64,000 nt of DNA from Aquimarina spongiae (GTDB taxonomy: Bacteria; Bacteroidota; Bacteroidia; Flavobacteriales; Flavobacteriaceae), in NCBI RefSeq assembly GCF_900141785.1, contig NZ_FQYP01000009.1, positions 124,001 through 188,000 on the forward strand. Reading direction: 5' to 3'. Under the pieces are notes generated by a model. It was not told the origin of the DNA and made no database searches. It saw only the letters and a program-made list of their open reading frames with translations. The translations under genes and the position numbers were made by a program. Of this stretch, positions 15,281 to 24,077 are shown piece after piece (the stretch's first letter is position 1; each line of letters opens with the position of its first letter).

Positions 15281-17356
15281 ATGAAAAAATCAATTTTCTT
15301 TACTCTCATTATTTTAGGAATATTCGGCAACCTTAATGCTCAAGAAGATCCATACCTATGGCTGGAAGAAGTAGATGGCAAAAAGGCACTGGAATTTGTG
15401 GAAAAACAAAACAAAATTACAGTAGATAAACTAACAAATTTTAAGCAGTACGACGCTATCTATAATAGCAGTTTAGAGATTTATAACGATACCGAAAAGA
15501 TCGCATATCCTAGTGTTTATGGAGAGTTTGTATATAATTTTTGGAAAGATAAGGACCATGTAAGAGGAATATGGAGGCGTAGTCCAAAGGCAGCATATCT
15601 AAATGGCACCCCGCAATGGGAAACCTTGATCGATATTGATAAAATGTCTAAAGAAGATGGTGTTAAATGGGTATATAAAGGAGCAAATGGATTGTATCCA
15701 AAATACAATCGATTTATGGTGCGTCTTTCAAAAGGAGGAGGAGATGCTACGATCAAAAGAGAGTTTGATGTAACTACAAAAACCTTTGTAGAAGATGGTT
15801 TTTATATCGAAGAGTCGAAGGGTAACGCTAGTTATATCGATGAGAATACCTTGATCGTATCTTCAAACTTTGGTGAAAATACCATGACAACCAGTGGTTA
15901 TCCTAGGCAAATAAAACTTTGGAAAAGAGGTACTCCGCTTTCTAATGCAAAATTGATATACGAGGCAAAAACTTCAGATGTGGCAGCAAGAGGATATTCG
16001 CTTAGAGACGGATCTGAAAATTATATCATCCTTGGTCGTTCGATTACATTTTATGAGTATCAAACTTTTGCCTGGATCAATGATAAGCTGGTTAAATTGG
16101 ATATCCCTCAAGATGTATACATTTCGGGTATATTAAATAACCAGTTGATTTTGGATTTAAAATCAGATTGGGAAGTGGATGGAATCACCTATACCCAAGG
16201 AACAGTAATCAGTCTAAATTTTAAAGACTTATTAGAAAACAAAAAAACCATACAACAATTACTAAAACCTGATGAATTTTCTAGTGTATCGGGAATCTAT
16301 ACTACAAAAAGTAAAGTGTTGATCAACATGTTGAACAATGTGAGTGGAGAACTATATACATATTCTTTTGTGGATGGAAAATGGAAACAGCAACAAATTG
16401 ATGCTCCTGCTCATGGTTCAATTTCTGTTGTTGATTTAGATGAGTTTTCTGATGAGTACTTTTTTAGTTTTAGCAACTTTTTGACACCTAATACATTGTT
16501 TATAGCTAATGCGAGTGACGGAAGTTTTAAAGCGTTAAAATCACGTAAAGCATATTTTGATGGAAGCGCATACGAAGTAAATCAAATCAAAGTAGCGTCA
16601 AAAGACGGTACCAAGATCCCTTATTTTATAGTTTCTGCCAAGAACATGAAATACGATGGTACAAATCCTACTTTGTTATATGGTTATGGAGGTTTTGAGG
16701 TATCCATGGATCCGTTTTACTCGGGTACTTTTGGTAAAGCATGGTTGGAGAACGGAGGAGTTTTTGTATTGGCAAATATTCGAGGTGGAGGCGAGTTTGG
16801 CCCTAGGTGGCACCAGGCAGGATTGAAAGAGAAACGACAGAATGTATACGATGATTTTCATGCGGTGGCAAAAGATTTGATTACCCGAAAAGTAACTGCT
16901 CCAGAACATCTGGGTATTATGGGTGGCAGCAATGGAGGTTTATTAGTTGGGGTTGCATTTACCCAGCGTCCTGATTTGTATAATGCAGCAGTATGTCAAG
17001 TACCGTTGCTAGATATGAAACGATATAATAAATTACTGGCAGGAGCTAGCTGGATGGGAGAGTACGGTAATCCGGACATTCCAGACGAGTGGGAGTATAT
17101 CAAAACCTATTCACCGTACCAGAATCTGAAAAAAGGGAAAACATATCCAGAGGTGTACTTTTATACTTCCACTAGAGATGATAGAGTACATCCGGGACAT
17201 GCCAGAAAAATGGCAGCCAAAATGATCGATATGGGACATCCTGTACTTTATTATGAAAACACCGAAGGTGGTCATGCGGGTTCGTCTACCAATGAACAAT
17301 CTGCAAGATCTAGCGCCATGTCTTTTTCGTATTTATTGATGAAGTTAAAAAAGTAA
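15281..17356 (+). CDS. prolyl oligopeptidase family (S9A), exported
   Basis: 691 residues with a cleavable signal peptide (MKKSIFFTLIILGIFGNLNA) instead of a lipobox, so it is likely soluble in the periplasm. The N-terminal DPYLWLEEVD motif, propeller region and hydrolase domain are complete. The triad is Ser550 (GGSNGG), Asp633 (TRDDRV) and His665 (EGGHAG). It keeps the canonical GGSNGG that the two lipoprotein relatives at 780-5272 have lost. It starts 30 nt after the adenylate kinase gene. Probably a general peptidase of proline-containing oligopeptides. Confidence 0.92.
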   Translation: MKKSIFFTLIILGIFGNLNAQEDPYLWLEEVDGKKALEFVEKQNKITVDKLTNFKQYDAIYNSSLEIYNDTEKIAYPSVYGEFVYNFWKDKDHVRGIWRRSPKAAYLNGTPQWETLIDIDKMSKEDGVKWVYKGANGLYPKYNRFMVRLSKGGGDATIKREFDVTTKTFVEDGFYIEESKGNASYIDENTLIVSSNFGENTMTTSGYPRQIKLWKRGTPLSNAKLIYEAKTSDVAARGYSLRDGSENYIILGRSITFYEYQTFAWINDKLVKLDIPQDVYISGILNNQLILDLKSDWEVDGITYTQGTVISLNFKDLLENKKTIQQLLKPDEFSSVSGIYTTKSKVLINMLNNVSGELYTYSFVDGKWKQQQIDAPAHGSISVVDLDEFSDEYFFSFSNFLTPNTLFIANASDGSFKALKSRKAYFDGSAYEVNQIKVASKDGTKIPYFIVSAKNMKYDGTNPTLLYGYGGFEVSMDPFYSGTFGKAWLENGGVFVLANIRGGGEFGPRWHQAGLKEKRQNVYDDFHAVAKDLITRKVTAPEHLGIMGGSNGGLLVGVAFTQRPDLYNAAVCQVPLLDMKRYNKLLAGASWMGEYGNPDIPDEWEYIKTYSPYQNLKKGKTYPEVYFYTSTRDDRVHPGHARKMAAKMIDMGHPVLYYENTEGGHAGSSTNEQSARSSAMSFSYLLMKLKK

Positions 17357-17405
17357 AATCCAGATGAGTTCAAAAGATGGCAGAATTTATGAATAAGAGA
17401 AAACA

Positions 17406-17951
17406 ATGAACTACATAATATTAGATCTGGAAGCTACCTGTTGGAAAGATCGAAATACACCAAAACAAAACGAAATCATAGAAATAGGAGCAGTAAAAGT
17501 AAATGCTGTAGGTAAAATTACGGATGAGTTTAATGAATTCGTAAAACCGAAACTACATCCAGAATTGTCGGACTTTTGCAAAGAACTAACCACTATAGAG
17601 CAGAGCGATATCGATAGCGCAGATACTTATGATAAGGTGATAGAACGATTTAAGAACTGGATCAACCTTAGTGAATCGTATTTGCTATGCAGCTGGGGGT
17701 TCTATGATAAAAAACAATTTCAAAAGGATAACGAGTTGTATGATCTTGAAACGGGTTGGTTGGAGCGACATATTAGCTTAAAACATCAATTTGCTAAGAT
17801 TAAACAACTAAAAAAACCTATCGGGATGGGCGGTGCCTTAAAAATGGAAAAATTATCGCTGGAAGGTACGCACCATAGAGGGATCGATGATGCTCGAAAC
17901 ATCGCGAAGATTTTTATCAATAATTTAGGGCTTTGGCAGTTGAACCTTTAA
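17406..17951 (+). CDS. DEDDh 3'-5' exonuclease family protein
   Basis: 181 residues matching the ERI-1/KapD-like branch of RNase T-type exonucleases. The metal-binding residues are present: D and E in ILDLEATCW (exo I), D in SWGFYDKKQF (exo II), and H...D in HHRGIDDARN (exo III). The insert ELSDFCKELTTIEQSDID is the usual substrate-wedge region. It would remove 3' nucleotides from RNA or single-stranded DNA in the cytoplasm. It is 49 nt after the peptidase gene and convergent with the LysR gene. Confidence 0.88.
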   Translation: MNYIILDLEATCWKDRNTPKQNEIIEIGAVKVNAVGKITDEFNEFVKPKLHPELSDFCKELTTIEQSDIDSADTYDKVIERFKNWINLSESYLLCSWGFYDKKQFQKDNELYDLETGWLERHISLKHQFAKIKQLKKPIGMGGALKMEKLSLEGTHHRGIDDARNIAKIFINNLGLWQLNL

Positions 17952-17982
17952 TATGGTTGAATAAGATCATAAAAACAGTTTT

Positions 17983-18918
17983 TTAAATAGGCTTTACAAT
18001 TTTAAATTGCTCCTTTTTAGGAATTAAAGGAGTAACCGAAGTCTGTATAAGTCGTGTTAATTCTTCACAAAGTACTTTCTTAACGAAAAAATTGTGAGTA
18101 ACCAGCCCAATAGATCGCACGGGGACAGGGGCCTTAAACTCAGTAATCCGTGACTTTTCGGTATGATTTAGCATGCTGTTGGCCAAAAAGGGCAAAATAG
18201 TAATCCCTTTTCTGGATTCTGTGATGCGGATAAGGCTTTCCATAGATCCACTTTCAAATTTAAAATTACCATGGGTTTTCATGTACTTGGCAGATAATTC
18301 GCAGATATCATATACTTGCGTTCTTAAACAATGCCCTTCTTCCAATAAACACATTTTTGAGAATTTTAAATCTGGAGGAGAAACTTTGGATTTTGTATGT
18401 TCATCGGTGCAATCATAGATTAAAAAAGGTTCTTCAAATAACGGGTATTCTGTTAATTCTTTGTGTTTTAAGGGTAGGGCCAGAATTCCAATGTCGAGAT
18501 TTCTTTTTAATAGTTGTTCTTGTATCTGACTTGTATTTAATTCTCGAACACTAATAGTGACCTTCGGAAAACGCTCTACAAAATCAGTGATAAAAAGTGG
18601 AAGCAAGTATGGGGCAAGGGTAGGGATGATTCCTATTTTTAGAGTACCGATCATTTCACCTTTGATTTCTTGAATGACATTGGTAAGCAAGTCGATTTCG
18701 TTGACAATAATCTGTAGTCGTTCAATTATTTTTTCTCCTTCTTTAGTGACCGTAACCGGTTTGGTTTTACGGTTGAAGATTTTGATTCCTATTTCATTTT
18801 CAAACTTGTTGATCATAGTGCTCAAGGTAGATTGCGTCACAAAGCACTTTTCGGCTGCCAATTCAAAATTTTTAGAATTCACAACCGCTAATACGTATTG
18901 GTATTGTTGAATGTTCAT
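17983..18918 (-). CDS. oxyR: LysR-type regulator, OxyR-like
   Basis: 311 residues: an N-terminal winged HTH (about 1-60, MNIQQYQYVLAVVNSKNFELAAEKCFVTQSTLSTMINKFE in outline) and a LysR substrate-binding domain. In the sensor domain CLLEEGHCLRTQVYDIC carries two cysteines nine residues apart, as in the OxyR peroxide-sensing region (GHCLRDQ...C). It is divergent from katG across 109 nt, the classical arrangement in which OxyR activates catalase on oxidation. That context and the Cys pair support oxyR rather than a generic LysR. Confidence 0.88.
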   Translation of the reverse strand: MNIQQYQYVLAVVNSKNFELAAEKCFVTQSTLSTMINKFENEIGIKIFNRKTKPVTVTKEGEKIIERLQIIVNEIDLLTNVIQEIKGEMIGTLKIGIIPTLAPYLLPLFITDFVERFPKVTISVRELNTSQIQEQLLKRNLDIGILALPLKHKELTEYPLFEEPFLIYDCTDEHTKSKVSPPDLKFSKMCLLEEGHCLRTQVYDICELSAKYMKTHGNFKFESGSMESLIRITESRKGITILPFLANSMLNHTEKSRITEFKAPVPVRSIGLVTHNFFVKKVLCEELTRLIQTSVTPLIPKKEQFKIVKPI

Positions 18919-18931
18919 ATGTAAAGATAAT

Positions 18932-18954
18932 AATTATTTATATCATCAATAATT
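18932..18954. promoter_or_regulatory. inverted repeat in the oxyR-katG intergenic region (LysR-type operator)
   Basis: AATTATT (18932-18938), 9 nt, AATAATT (18948-18954) form perfect 7-bp arms that fit the T-N11-A LysR-type site. A second palindrome TTTATC-AAT-GATAAA lies at 18972-18986. Both sit between the divergent starts and are the obvious OxyR-binding candidates. Confidence 0.4.
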
Positions 18955-19027
18955 GCATTTATATATTAGTTTTTATCAATGATAAATATTTAAGAATTTT
19001 ACAATCCAACTATTAATTTATCACACA

Positions 19028-21334
19028 ATGAAAAAAACACTTTCCAGAATTTTGATGACTGTAGGCGCCTTGGCGATCACAGCAACGATTGTTCTATTCT
19101 CCTCATTTAGTAGTAATGAAGGAAAAGTAACTGGCGAATCCGAGAAGGGCGGTTGTCCTTTTGGTTTTGATAAGCTTGCTAAATCTACAGGTACGGTAAC
19201 TAATGGCAAGCCCAAATCTAATAGGGATTGGTGGCCTAATTCACTTGACCTTACTGTACTTCGTAAAAATGCAGTGTTATCAAATCCGCTAGGAGAAGAT
19301 TTTGATTACAAAAAAGAGTTTGAGAGCTTAGACTATTTTGCGCTCAAAGAAGATCTAAAAACCTTAATGACCGATTCTCAAGAATGGTGGCCTGCAGATT
19401 TTGGACATTATGGAGGATTGTTCATACGAATGGCCTGGCACAGTGCAGGAACTTATAGATCTGGTGATGGTAGAGGCGGAACAAGAGAAGGAAAACAGCG
19501 TTTTGCACCACAAAATAGCTGGCCAGATAATGCAAATCTTGATAAGGCAAGAAGGTTATTATGGCCGATAAAGCAAAAGTATGGACAAGCGATTTCTTGG
19601 GCGGACTTGTTTATTTTGGCAGGTAACGTGGCTTATGAGTCTATGGGCTTCGAAACCTATGGTTTTGCGGCAGGTCGGGTAGATACCTGGGAGCCTCAAA
19701 CCGATGTGTACTGGGGATCTGAAAAAAAGTGGTTAGACGATGAGCGATTTTCTGAAGATAGAGAGTTAGAAAAACCGCTGGCAGCAGTACAAATGGGACT
19801 GATTTATGTAAATCCCGAAGGCCCTAACGGAAACCCTGATCCAGCAGCAGCGGCAAAGGATATTCGAATTTCTTTTGGTCGTATGGGAATGAATGACGAA
19901 GAAACCGTTGCACTTATTGCAGGGGGACATACAGTAGGTAAAACCCATGGTAAAGCTTCTGAAGAGCATATAGGTCCAGCGCCCGAAGCGGCAGGAATTA
20001 CCGATATGGGATTGGGTTGGAAAAGCAATTACAAATCAGGAAAAGGTCCAGACGCTACGACTTCTAACCTGGAGGTAATTTGGACAGAAACACCAGACAA
20101 ATGGAGTCACGGTTTTTTTGAAGGGTTGTTTGAAAATGAATGGGAACTGGTTAAAAGTCCAGCAGGAGGACATCAGTTTCAAGCCGTAAATCCTAAAAAG
20201 ATGTATCCAGATGCTTTTGACCCTAATAAAAAGCACAAACCGACCATGTTGGTTACAGATGTTGCACTACTTCATGACCCATCGTACAGAAAAATATCCG
20301 AGAGATTTTACAAAAATCCAAAGGAGTTCGAAAAAGCTTTTGCCAAAGCTTGGTTTAAACTTACGCATAGAGATATGGGGCCTAACACAACATATTTAGG
20401 ACCTGAAGTACCCCAGGAAAGTTTTGTTTGGCAGGATCCTATTCCTAAAGTAAATCACACACTGGTAAATGCAAAAGATATTACATCGTTGAAAACCAAG
20501 ATTGCAGCATCTGGTCTAAGCAATAGCGAATTGGTAAGTACCGCCTGGAATTCTGCAGCTACCTATAGAGATTCGGATCGTAGAGGAGGTGCAAACGGAG
20601 CCAGAATTAGATTAGAGCCAATGGTGAATTGGGAATCAAATAATCCTAAACAGTTAAAACGTGTTCTAGCTTATTATGAAAAGGTAAAAGCAGATTTTGA
20701 TGCGAACAATGGAGCTAAGAAAATCTCTATAGCAGATCTAATTGTTTTGGGAGGATGTGTAGGTGTTGAAGAAGCAGCAAAAAAAGCAGGATATGAAACG
20801 AAGGTTCCTTTTACACCGGGTAGAATGGATGCTTCACAAAAGCAAACCAGTATCGAAGGAATGGAATTGCTAAAACCTATGGCCGATGGATTTAGTAACT
20901 ATCAACAAACCGAGTATACACTTACTACAGAGCAGCTGTTGGTGGACAAAGCACAATTGCTTACACTTTCTGCTCCAGAGATGACCGTTTTGGTAGGAGG
21001 GATGCGTGCGATTGGCGCAAATTATGATGCCTCTGAAACGGGTATCTTAACCAGCAAAGCAGGAGCGCTAACCAATGAGTATTTCAAAAATCTATTAAGT
21101 ATGGAGTATGAGTGGGAAGCTGTAGATGATAAACAATATTTGTTTAATGGGTTTAAAAGAGGAACAAAGGATAAAGTATGGACCGCAACACGGGCCGATT
21201 TGATTTTTGGTTCCAATTCTGAACTAAGAGCCTTATCTGAAGTATACGCAAGTGATGATGCCAAGGAGCGATTTGTAAAAGATTTTGTAGCCGCCTGGAA
21301 CAAAGTAATGATGTTAGATCGATTTGATATCTAG
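19028..21334 (+). CDS. katG: catalase-peroxidase with an N-terminal export signal
   Basis: 768 residues, two peroxidase domains as in all KatG. The N-terminus (MKKTLSRILMTVGALAITAT...) is hydrophobic and precedes the conserved CPFGF start, so this form should be exported to the periplasm, as in KatP. The distal haem pocket is Arg134-Trp137-His138 (RMAWHSAGTYR), the proximal ligand is His301 (GGHTVGKTHG), and the Met-Tyr-Trp adduct needed for catalase activity is complete (Trp137, Tyr260, Met286). It decomposes hydrogen peroxide to water and oxygen. Divergent from oxyR and ended by a strong terminator at 21361. Confidence 0.95.
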   Translation: MKKTLSRILMTVGALAITATIVLFSSFSSNEGKVTGESEKGGCPFGFDKLAKSTGTVTNGKPKSNRDWWPNSLDLTVLRKNAVLSNPLGEDFDYKKEFESLDYFALKEDLKTLMTDSQEWWPADFGHYGGLFIRMAWHSAGTYRSGDGRGGTREGKQRFAPQNSWPDNANLDKARRLLWPIKQKYGQAISWADLFILAGNVAYESMGFETYGFAAGRVDTWEPQTDVYWGSEKKWLDDERFSEDRELEKPLAAVQMGLIYVNPEGPNGNPDPAAAAKDIRISFGRMGMNDEETVALIAGGHTVGKTHGKASEEHIGPAPEAAGITDMGLGWKSNYKSGKGPDATTSNLEVIWTETPDKWSHGFFEGLFENEWELVKSPAGGHQFQAVNPKKMYPDAFDPNKKHKPTMLVTDVALLHDPSYRKISERFYKNPKEFEKAFAKAWFKLTHRDMGPNTTYLGPEVPQESFVWQDPIPKVNHTLVNAKDITSLKTKIAASGLSNSELVSTAWNSAATYRDSDRRGGANGARIRLEPMVNWESNNPKQLKRVLAYYEKVKADFDANNGAKKISIADLIVLGGCVGVEEAAKKAGYETKVPFTPGRMDASQKQTSIEGMELLKPMADGFSNYQQTEYTLTTEQLLVDKAQLLTLSAPEMTVLVGGMRAIGANYDASETGILTSKAGALTNEYFKNLLSMEYEWEAVDDKQYLFNGFKRGTKDKVWTATRADLIFGSNSELRALSEVYASDDAKERFVKDFVAAWNKVMMLDRFDI

Positions 21335-21360
21335 ATCTATTCTCTTAAAACAACAATTAA

Positions 21361-21394
21361 ATGGCTTAAGAATACTATTCTTAAGCCATTTTTT
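21361..21394 (+). terminator. intrinsic terminator of katG
   Basis: ATGGCTTAAGAAT, loop ACT, ATTCTTAAGCCAT form a perfect 13-bp stem (21361-21389) followed by a T-run. It starts 26 nt after the katG stop codon. Confidence 0.85.
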
Positions 21395-21430
21395 ATGTTC
21401 AGGATAAACTTCTCACCCAACAGGGTACAA

Positions 21431-21460
21431 TAAAAAAACGCCATCTTTACAGATGACGTT
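21431..21460 (-). terminator. minus-strand intrinsic terminator, unit 1
   Basis: On the minus strand AACGTCATCT, loop GTAA, AGATGGCGTT with one G-T pair, followed by a run of T. It lies downstream of the first tRNA 3'-end fragment, as expected for a tRNA transcription stop. Confidence 0.6.
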
Positions 21461-21535
21461 TCTTGTTTTAAGCTCCCCCTCTTGGGCTCCCTTCAACAAG
21501 TTCAGGGTTAACTTCTCGCACCAAGATTGGGAAAA

Positions 21536-21562
21536 TAAAAAAAGCTGCACTTTCGTACAGCT
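21536..21562 (-). terminator. minus-strand intrinsic terminator, unit 2
   Basis: On the minus strand AGCTGTAC, loop GAAA, GTGCAGCT then seven T. It lies 11 nt downstream of the tRNA-Asn 3' fragment and was probably the original terminator of that tRNA gene. Confidence 0.65.
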
Positions 21563-21573
21563 CTTTCATTTTT

Positions 21574-21616
21574 GCTCCCCCTCTTGGGCTCGAACCAAGG
21601 ACCCTTTGATTAACAG
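21574..21616 (-). pseudogene. tRNA-Asn 3'-half remnant (integration att site)
   Basis: Read on the minus strand, CTGTTAA (anticodon loop, GTT anticodon at 21612-21614) is followed by a 3' stem, variable loop, T-arm CTTGG-TTCGAGC-CCAAG, and acceptor strand AGGGGGA with discriminator G. Upstream of the loop the sequence no longer pairs with the 3' anticodon stem (ATTAA instead of TTTGA), so the 5' half is missing. A cut at the anticodon loop beside a tyrosine recombinase gene is the standard form of an att site for a tRNA-targeting element. The intact tRNA should lie at the other end of the element, and I did not find one in this window. Confidence 0.75.
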
Positions 21617-21708
21617 TTAATAGACAAATGATTTTAATGAATCTCAAATAGACTTTAATTATTTGGTAATAAGGTAATTGTAAAAAAAGATGAATCTAAA
21701 TGGAATTT

Positions 21709-21763
21709 TATAAAACCATATAAAACCAGAAAATGCAAGCAAAATGCAAGCAAATTTGCTTGC
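21709..21763. repeat. direct repeats and palindrome upstream of the recombinase gene
   Basis: TATAAAACCA occurs twice in tandem (21709-21718 and 21719-21728). GCAAGCAAA follows at 21735 and 21746, and the second copy forms a perfect 18-bp palindrome with TTTGCTTGC at 21755-21763. They sit between the att fragment and the recombinase start (21809), where arm-type recombinase sites or an autoregulatory operator are expected. Confidence 0.5.
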
Positions 21764-21808
21764 GTGTCGAGAACCTATGACCTACTTTAGACATGTAAAA
21801 ATATTCAT

Positions 21809-23092
21809 ATGGCTACGTTAACTTTAATGTTGGATAAACGAAATAAAAAGGCGATCAAATTTCCTCTAGTTATTAGAGTTTATCATAAAAGAATTCCAAA
21901 GAATATTGCTTTAGGATATAAGTTAAATCCGGCGGAATGGAATGCAGAAAAGAGACAAATAAAATCAACATTTAAAAATTCGGCCAGAGCAAATCATTTC
22001 ATTAGCTCGAGAATGGTAGTTGCTACAAAAGTAATTGCAGACTACCATACTAATTTGAAAAACATGACGGTTTATGAAGTTGCAGATCTAATAGTAAGAG
22101 CTATAAAAAATGAAGAAGAACAGAAGTCGATGAATACCGATATAGTTTCTCTGAAAAGAGGGACATATTTAAAAGAATATGGTAGAAAAGTAATGACAAG
22201 ATATTATGGAGCTAAGCGATTTGGGACTGCAGATGCTATTCATAATGCAATCGTTTTTCTAATGAAATACAATCATGGTAAAGATATATTGATGTTGGAT
22301 ATCAATGAGCTGTTTTTAGAAGATTTAGAAGCTTATTATTTAGGTCAGGGTAATAGTCTTAATGGTTTGGGGGTTCATTTAAGATCTATTCGAAGGATAT
22401 ATAATCTGGCGATTAAGGATTCGCAAACGGAACTTACTATGGAACATTATCCATTTGGGAGAAACGGGTATTCAATAAAACAACAAAGAACCAAAAAACG
22501 AGCGGTATCACTTGATGTAATAAACAAGATAGTAGAACAGGAATACCCTGTAGCTTCTCCATTATGGCATCATAAGAATTACTTTTTAGTGAGTTTCTAT
22601 ATGAGAGGAATGAATTTTATGGATTTAGCCTACTTAAAAGTTAGTGCTGTAGATAAGGGAAGACTTCAATATAAAAGAAGAAAAACTCAAAGGGGCAGTA
22701 ATGTAAAAGAATTTGATATTCTGATCCCAGAAAATGTAGCTCCTATTTTTGAATATTATCTACGAGAAAAATCGAGTAATGATTTAATCTTTCCTATACT
22801 AGAAGACGTTTTTCGCGAAGAATCTGATGATAGAATATTTGAAGTTTATAAGAATCGTCGTAGAAATCATCTAAGAAGATTGATTACGATAGGAAAACAA
22901 ATAGGACTAAAAGAAAAACTAACTACCTATGTAGCTAGACACACTTTTGCTACAGCTGGTTTACATAAGGGAGTTTCAAAAGCACAGGTTGGAGATATGC
23001 TAGGTCATACCAATTATTATACAACTGAGGCTTACTTCGCAGATTTTGACAATCAGGTTTTAGATAAGGCTGCGGAGAGTATTTTCAAATAG
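21809..23092 (+). CDS. tyrosine recombinase (integrase)
   Basis: 427 residues of the Bacteroidota phage-integrase-like type. Residues 1-100 form an N-terminal arm-binding domain (MATLTLMLDKRNKKAIKFPL...), then a SAM-like core-binding domain (about 115-220) and a catalytic domain. Catalytic residues visible: Arg in SFYMRGMNFMDL, Arg-His in YVARHTFAT, LGHTNYYTT, and the nucleophile Tyr409 in EAYFADF. It should cut and rejoin DNA at the adjacent tRNA-Asn att site. It looks intact. It is the first gene inside the element and points away from the att fragment. Confidence 0.93.
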   Translation: MATLTLMLDKRNKKAIKFPLVIRVYHKRIPKNIALGYKLNPAEWNAEKRQIKSTFKNSARANHFISSRMVVATKVIADYHTNLKNMTVYEVADLIVRAIKNEEEQKSMNTDIVSLKRGTYLKEYGRKVMTRYYGAKRFGTADAIHNAIVFLMKYNHGKDILMLDINELFLEDLEAYYLGQGNSLNGLGVHLRSIRRIYNLAIKDSQTELTMEHYPFGRNGYSIKQQRTKKRAVSLDVINKIVEQEYPVASPLWHHKNYFLVSFYMRGMNFMDLAYLKVSAVDKGRLQYKRRKTQRGSNVKEFDILIPENVAPIFEYYLREKSSNDLIFPILEDVFREESDDRIFEVYKNRRRNHLRRLITIGKQIGLKEKLTTYVARHTFATAGLHKGVSKAQVGDMLGHTNYYTTEAYFADFDNQVLDKAAESIFK

Positions 23093-23330
23093 AATCTCTT
23101 ATCCTAATGTAGGACCTTAACAAATTACAGGATAAATATTAGTGAAATCTGCAAAGTTGTTTTAGGAAGCCTCTTTCTTCTTATTAATTCTAAACCATAA
23201 TTTATAAAAAGTTATAGATGGTTAGATTTGATTTGTTGATATTTTTGAGTAATGCAATAATGTGATCTTCAAAATAGATTTTTTTCAAACTTTAAACCAT
23301 TGAAATACAACAGGTTGATTTAAAAACTTA

Positions 23331-23345
23331 GGGGTTGTAAACCCC
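23331..23345. repeat. small GC-rich hairpin in the gap after the recombinase gene
   Basis: GGGGTT, loop GTA, AACCCC, followed by TTTG. It is the only ordered structure I see in the 318 nt between the recombinase stop (23092) and the next gene. It may attenuate or end transcription. Confidence 0.35.
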
Positions 23346-23410
23346 TTTGCCACTGTTTTTGTATTATCAAAATGCTTCTCTTTGTTCCCATAAGTTTTAA
23401 TCAAGGGCCT

Positions 23411-23566
23411 ATGTCAACAGAGCAACAAATAGAATGGTATAAATTGGAAAGAAATGAACTACCATTTGGGGATTTGATTCAGATTAATAGTAACGATCAA
23501 TACCCATCCATTTGGATCTCTCGAGACAAATTCCTTGAACAGTTAGAAATACATGTAAACAATTAA
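23411..23566 (+). CDS. small hypothetical protein of the integrative element, 51 aa
   Basis: I start at ATG 23411 (MSTEQQIEWYKLERNELPFG), since the 13 upstream codons look like non-coding sequence. The product is hydrophilic with no recognised domain. It ends 4 nt before the next gene, so the two are likely co-transcribed. Its place between integrase and excisionase-like gene suggests an accessory of the element. Confidence 0.5.
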   Translation: MSTEQQIEWYKLERNELPFGDLIQINSNDQYPSIWISRDKFLEQLEIHVNN

Positions 23567-23570
23567 TTTT

Positions 23571-23861
23571 ATGGAAATTATAGTGTTTGAATCGGAAGCC
23601 TATCATCATTTACAACGAGAGATGTTACAAATGGTAAGAACCACTATCCGCGAGGCCAAAGAAGAAGCTCTAGCAAATATGGATCCTGCAAATGACTGGC
23701 TTTCCACGGAGGAAGCCAAGAAATTATTAGGAGTGAAAAGTAAAACTAAAATGCAGGAACTAAGAGATTTTGATGAGATTCGATATTCTAAAGCAGGAAA
23801 GGTAATCCGGTATTCCAAGAAGAGTATTTTAGAGTATCTCGAGAGAAATATACCCATGTAA
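23571..23861 (+). CDS. excisionase-like helix-turn-helix protein
   Basis: 96 residues. After a coiled N-terminus (AYHHLQREMLQMVRTTIREA) comes NDWLSTEEAKKLLGVKSKTK and then YSKAGKVIRYSKKSILEYLE, the pattern of the HTH_17/MerR-like domain used by Bacteroidota excisionases. Next to the integrase it probably controls directionality of recombination or transcription of the element. Confidence 0.8.
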   Translation: MEIIVFESEAYHHLQREMLQMVRTTIREAKEEALANMDPANDWLSTEEAKKLLGVKSKTKMQELRDFDEIRYSKAGKVIRYSKKSILEYLERNIPM

Positions 23862-23873
23862 ACATTACCTTTT

Positions 23874-24077
23874 ATGCTAACCCTAGAAGAACAATTGGTG
23901 TTTTTAAAGCAAGAGCGGCAAGATATGATCCAAACCTTAGAAAATTTGAGGAATCAATTTGGAGAACGCAACAGTGAAATCTTCAACGAAAAAATAAGTC
24001 ATACGATCTTTTGTTATGATTCTGTGCTAACTTCCTTAAAAGAATTACAACACCTTAAAAACAGACCTCATGACTGA
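23874..24077 (+). CDS. small coiled-coil hypothetical protein
   Basis: 67 residues, mostly two amphipathic helices (LEEQLVFLKQERQDMIQTLE and later SVLTSLKELQHLKN). It starts 12 nt after the excisionase-like gene, and its end overlaps the next gene by 8 nt, which supports real translation. No family recognised. Confidence 0.55.
   Translation: MLTLEEQLVFLKQERQDMIQTLENLRNQFGERNSEIFNEKISHTIFCYDSVLTSLKELQHLKNRPHD

Larger units (their letters stand above)
21397..21591. repeat. degenerate 102-bp tandem duplication (terminator plus tRNA 3' end)
   Basis: Two units of about 102 bp, starting at 21397 and 21500, share GTTCAGG..AACTTCTC, a poly-A tract, a hairpin, and the exact string GCTCCCCCTCTTGGGCTC (21472-21489 and 21574-21591). 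The hairpin sequences have diverged while the flanks are kept. Unit 2 continues into a longer tRNA-Asn fragment; unit 1 is cut after 18 bases. This looks like a repeated integration or slip at the same tRNA 3' end. Confidence 0.7.

Noticed and set aside
21472..21489. A separate second tRNA gene
   Set aside because: Only 18 bases of the tRNA 3' end are present, inside a duplicated unit.
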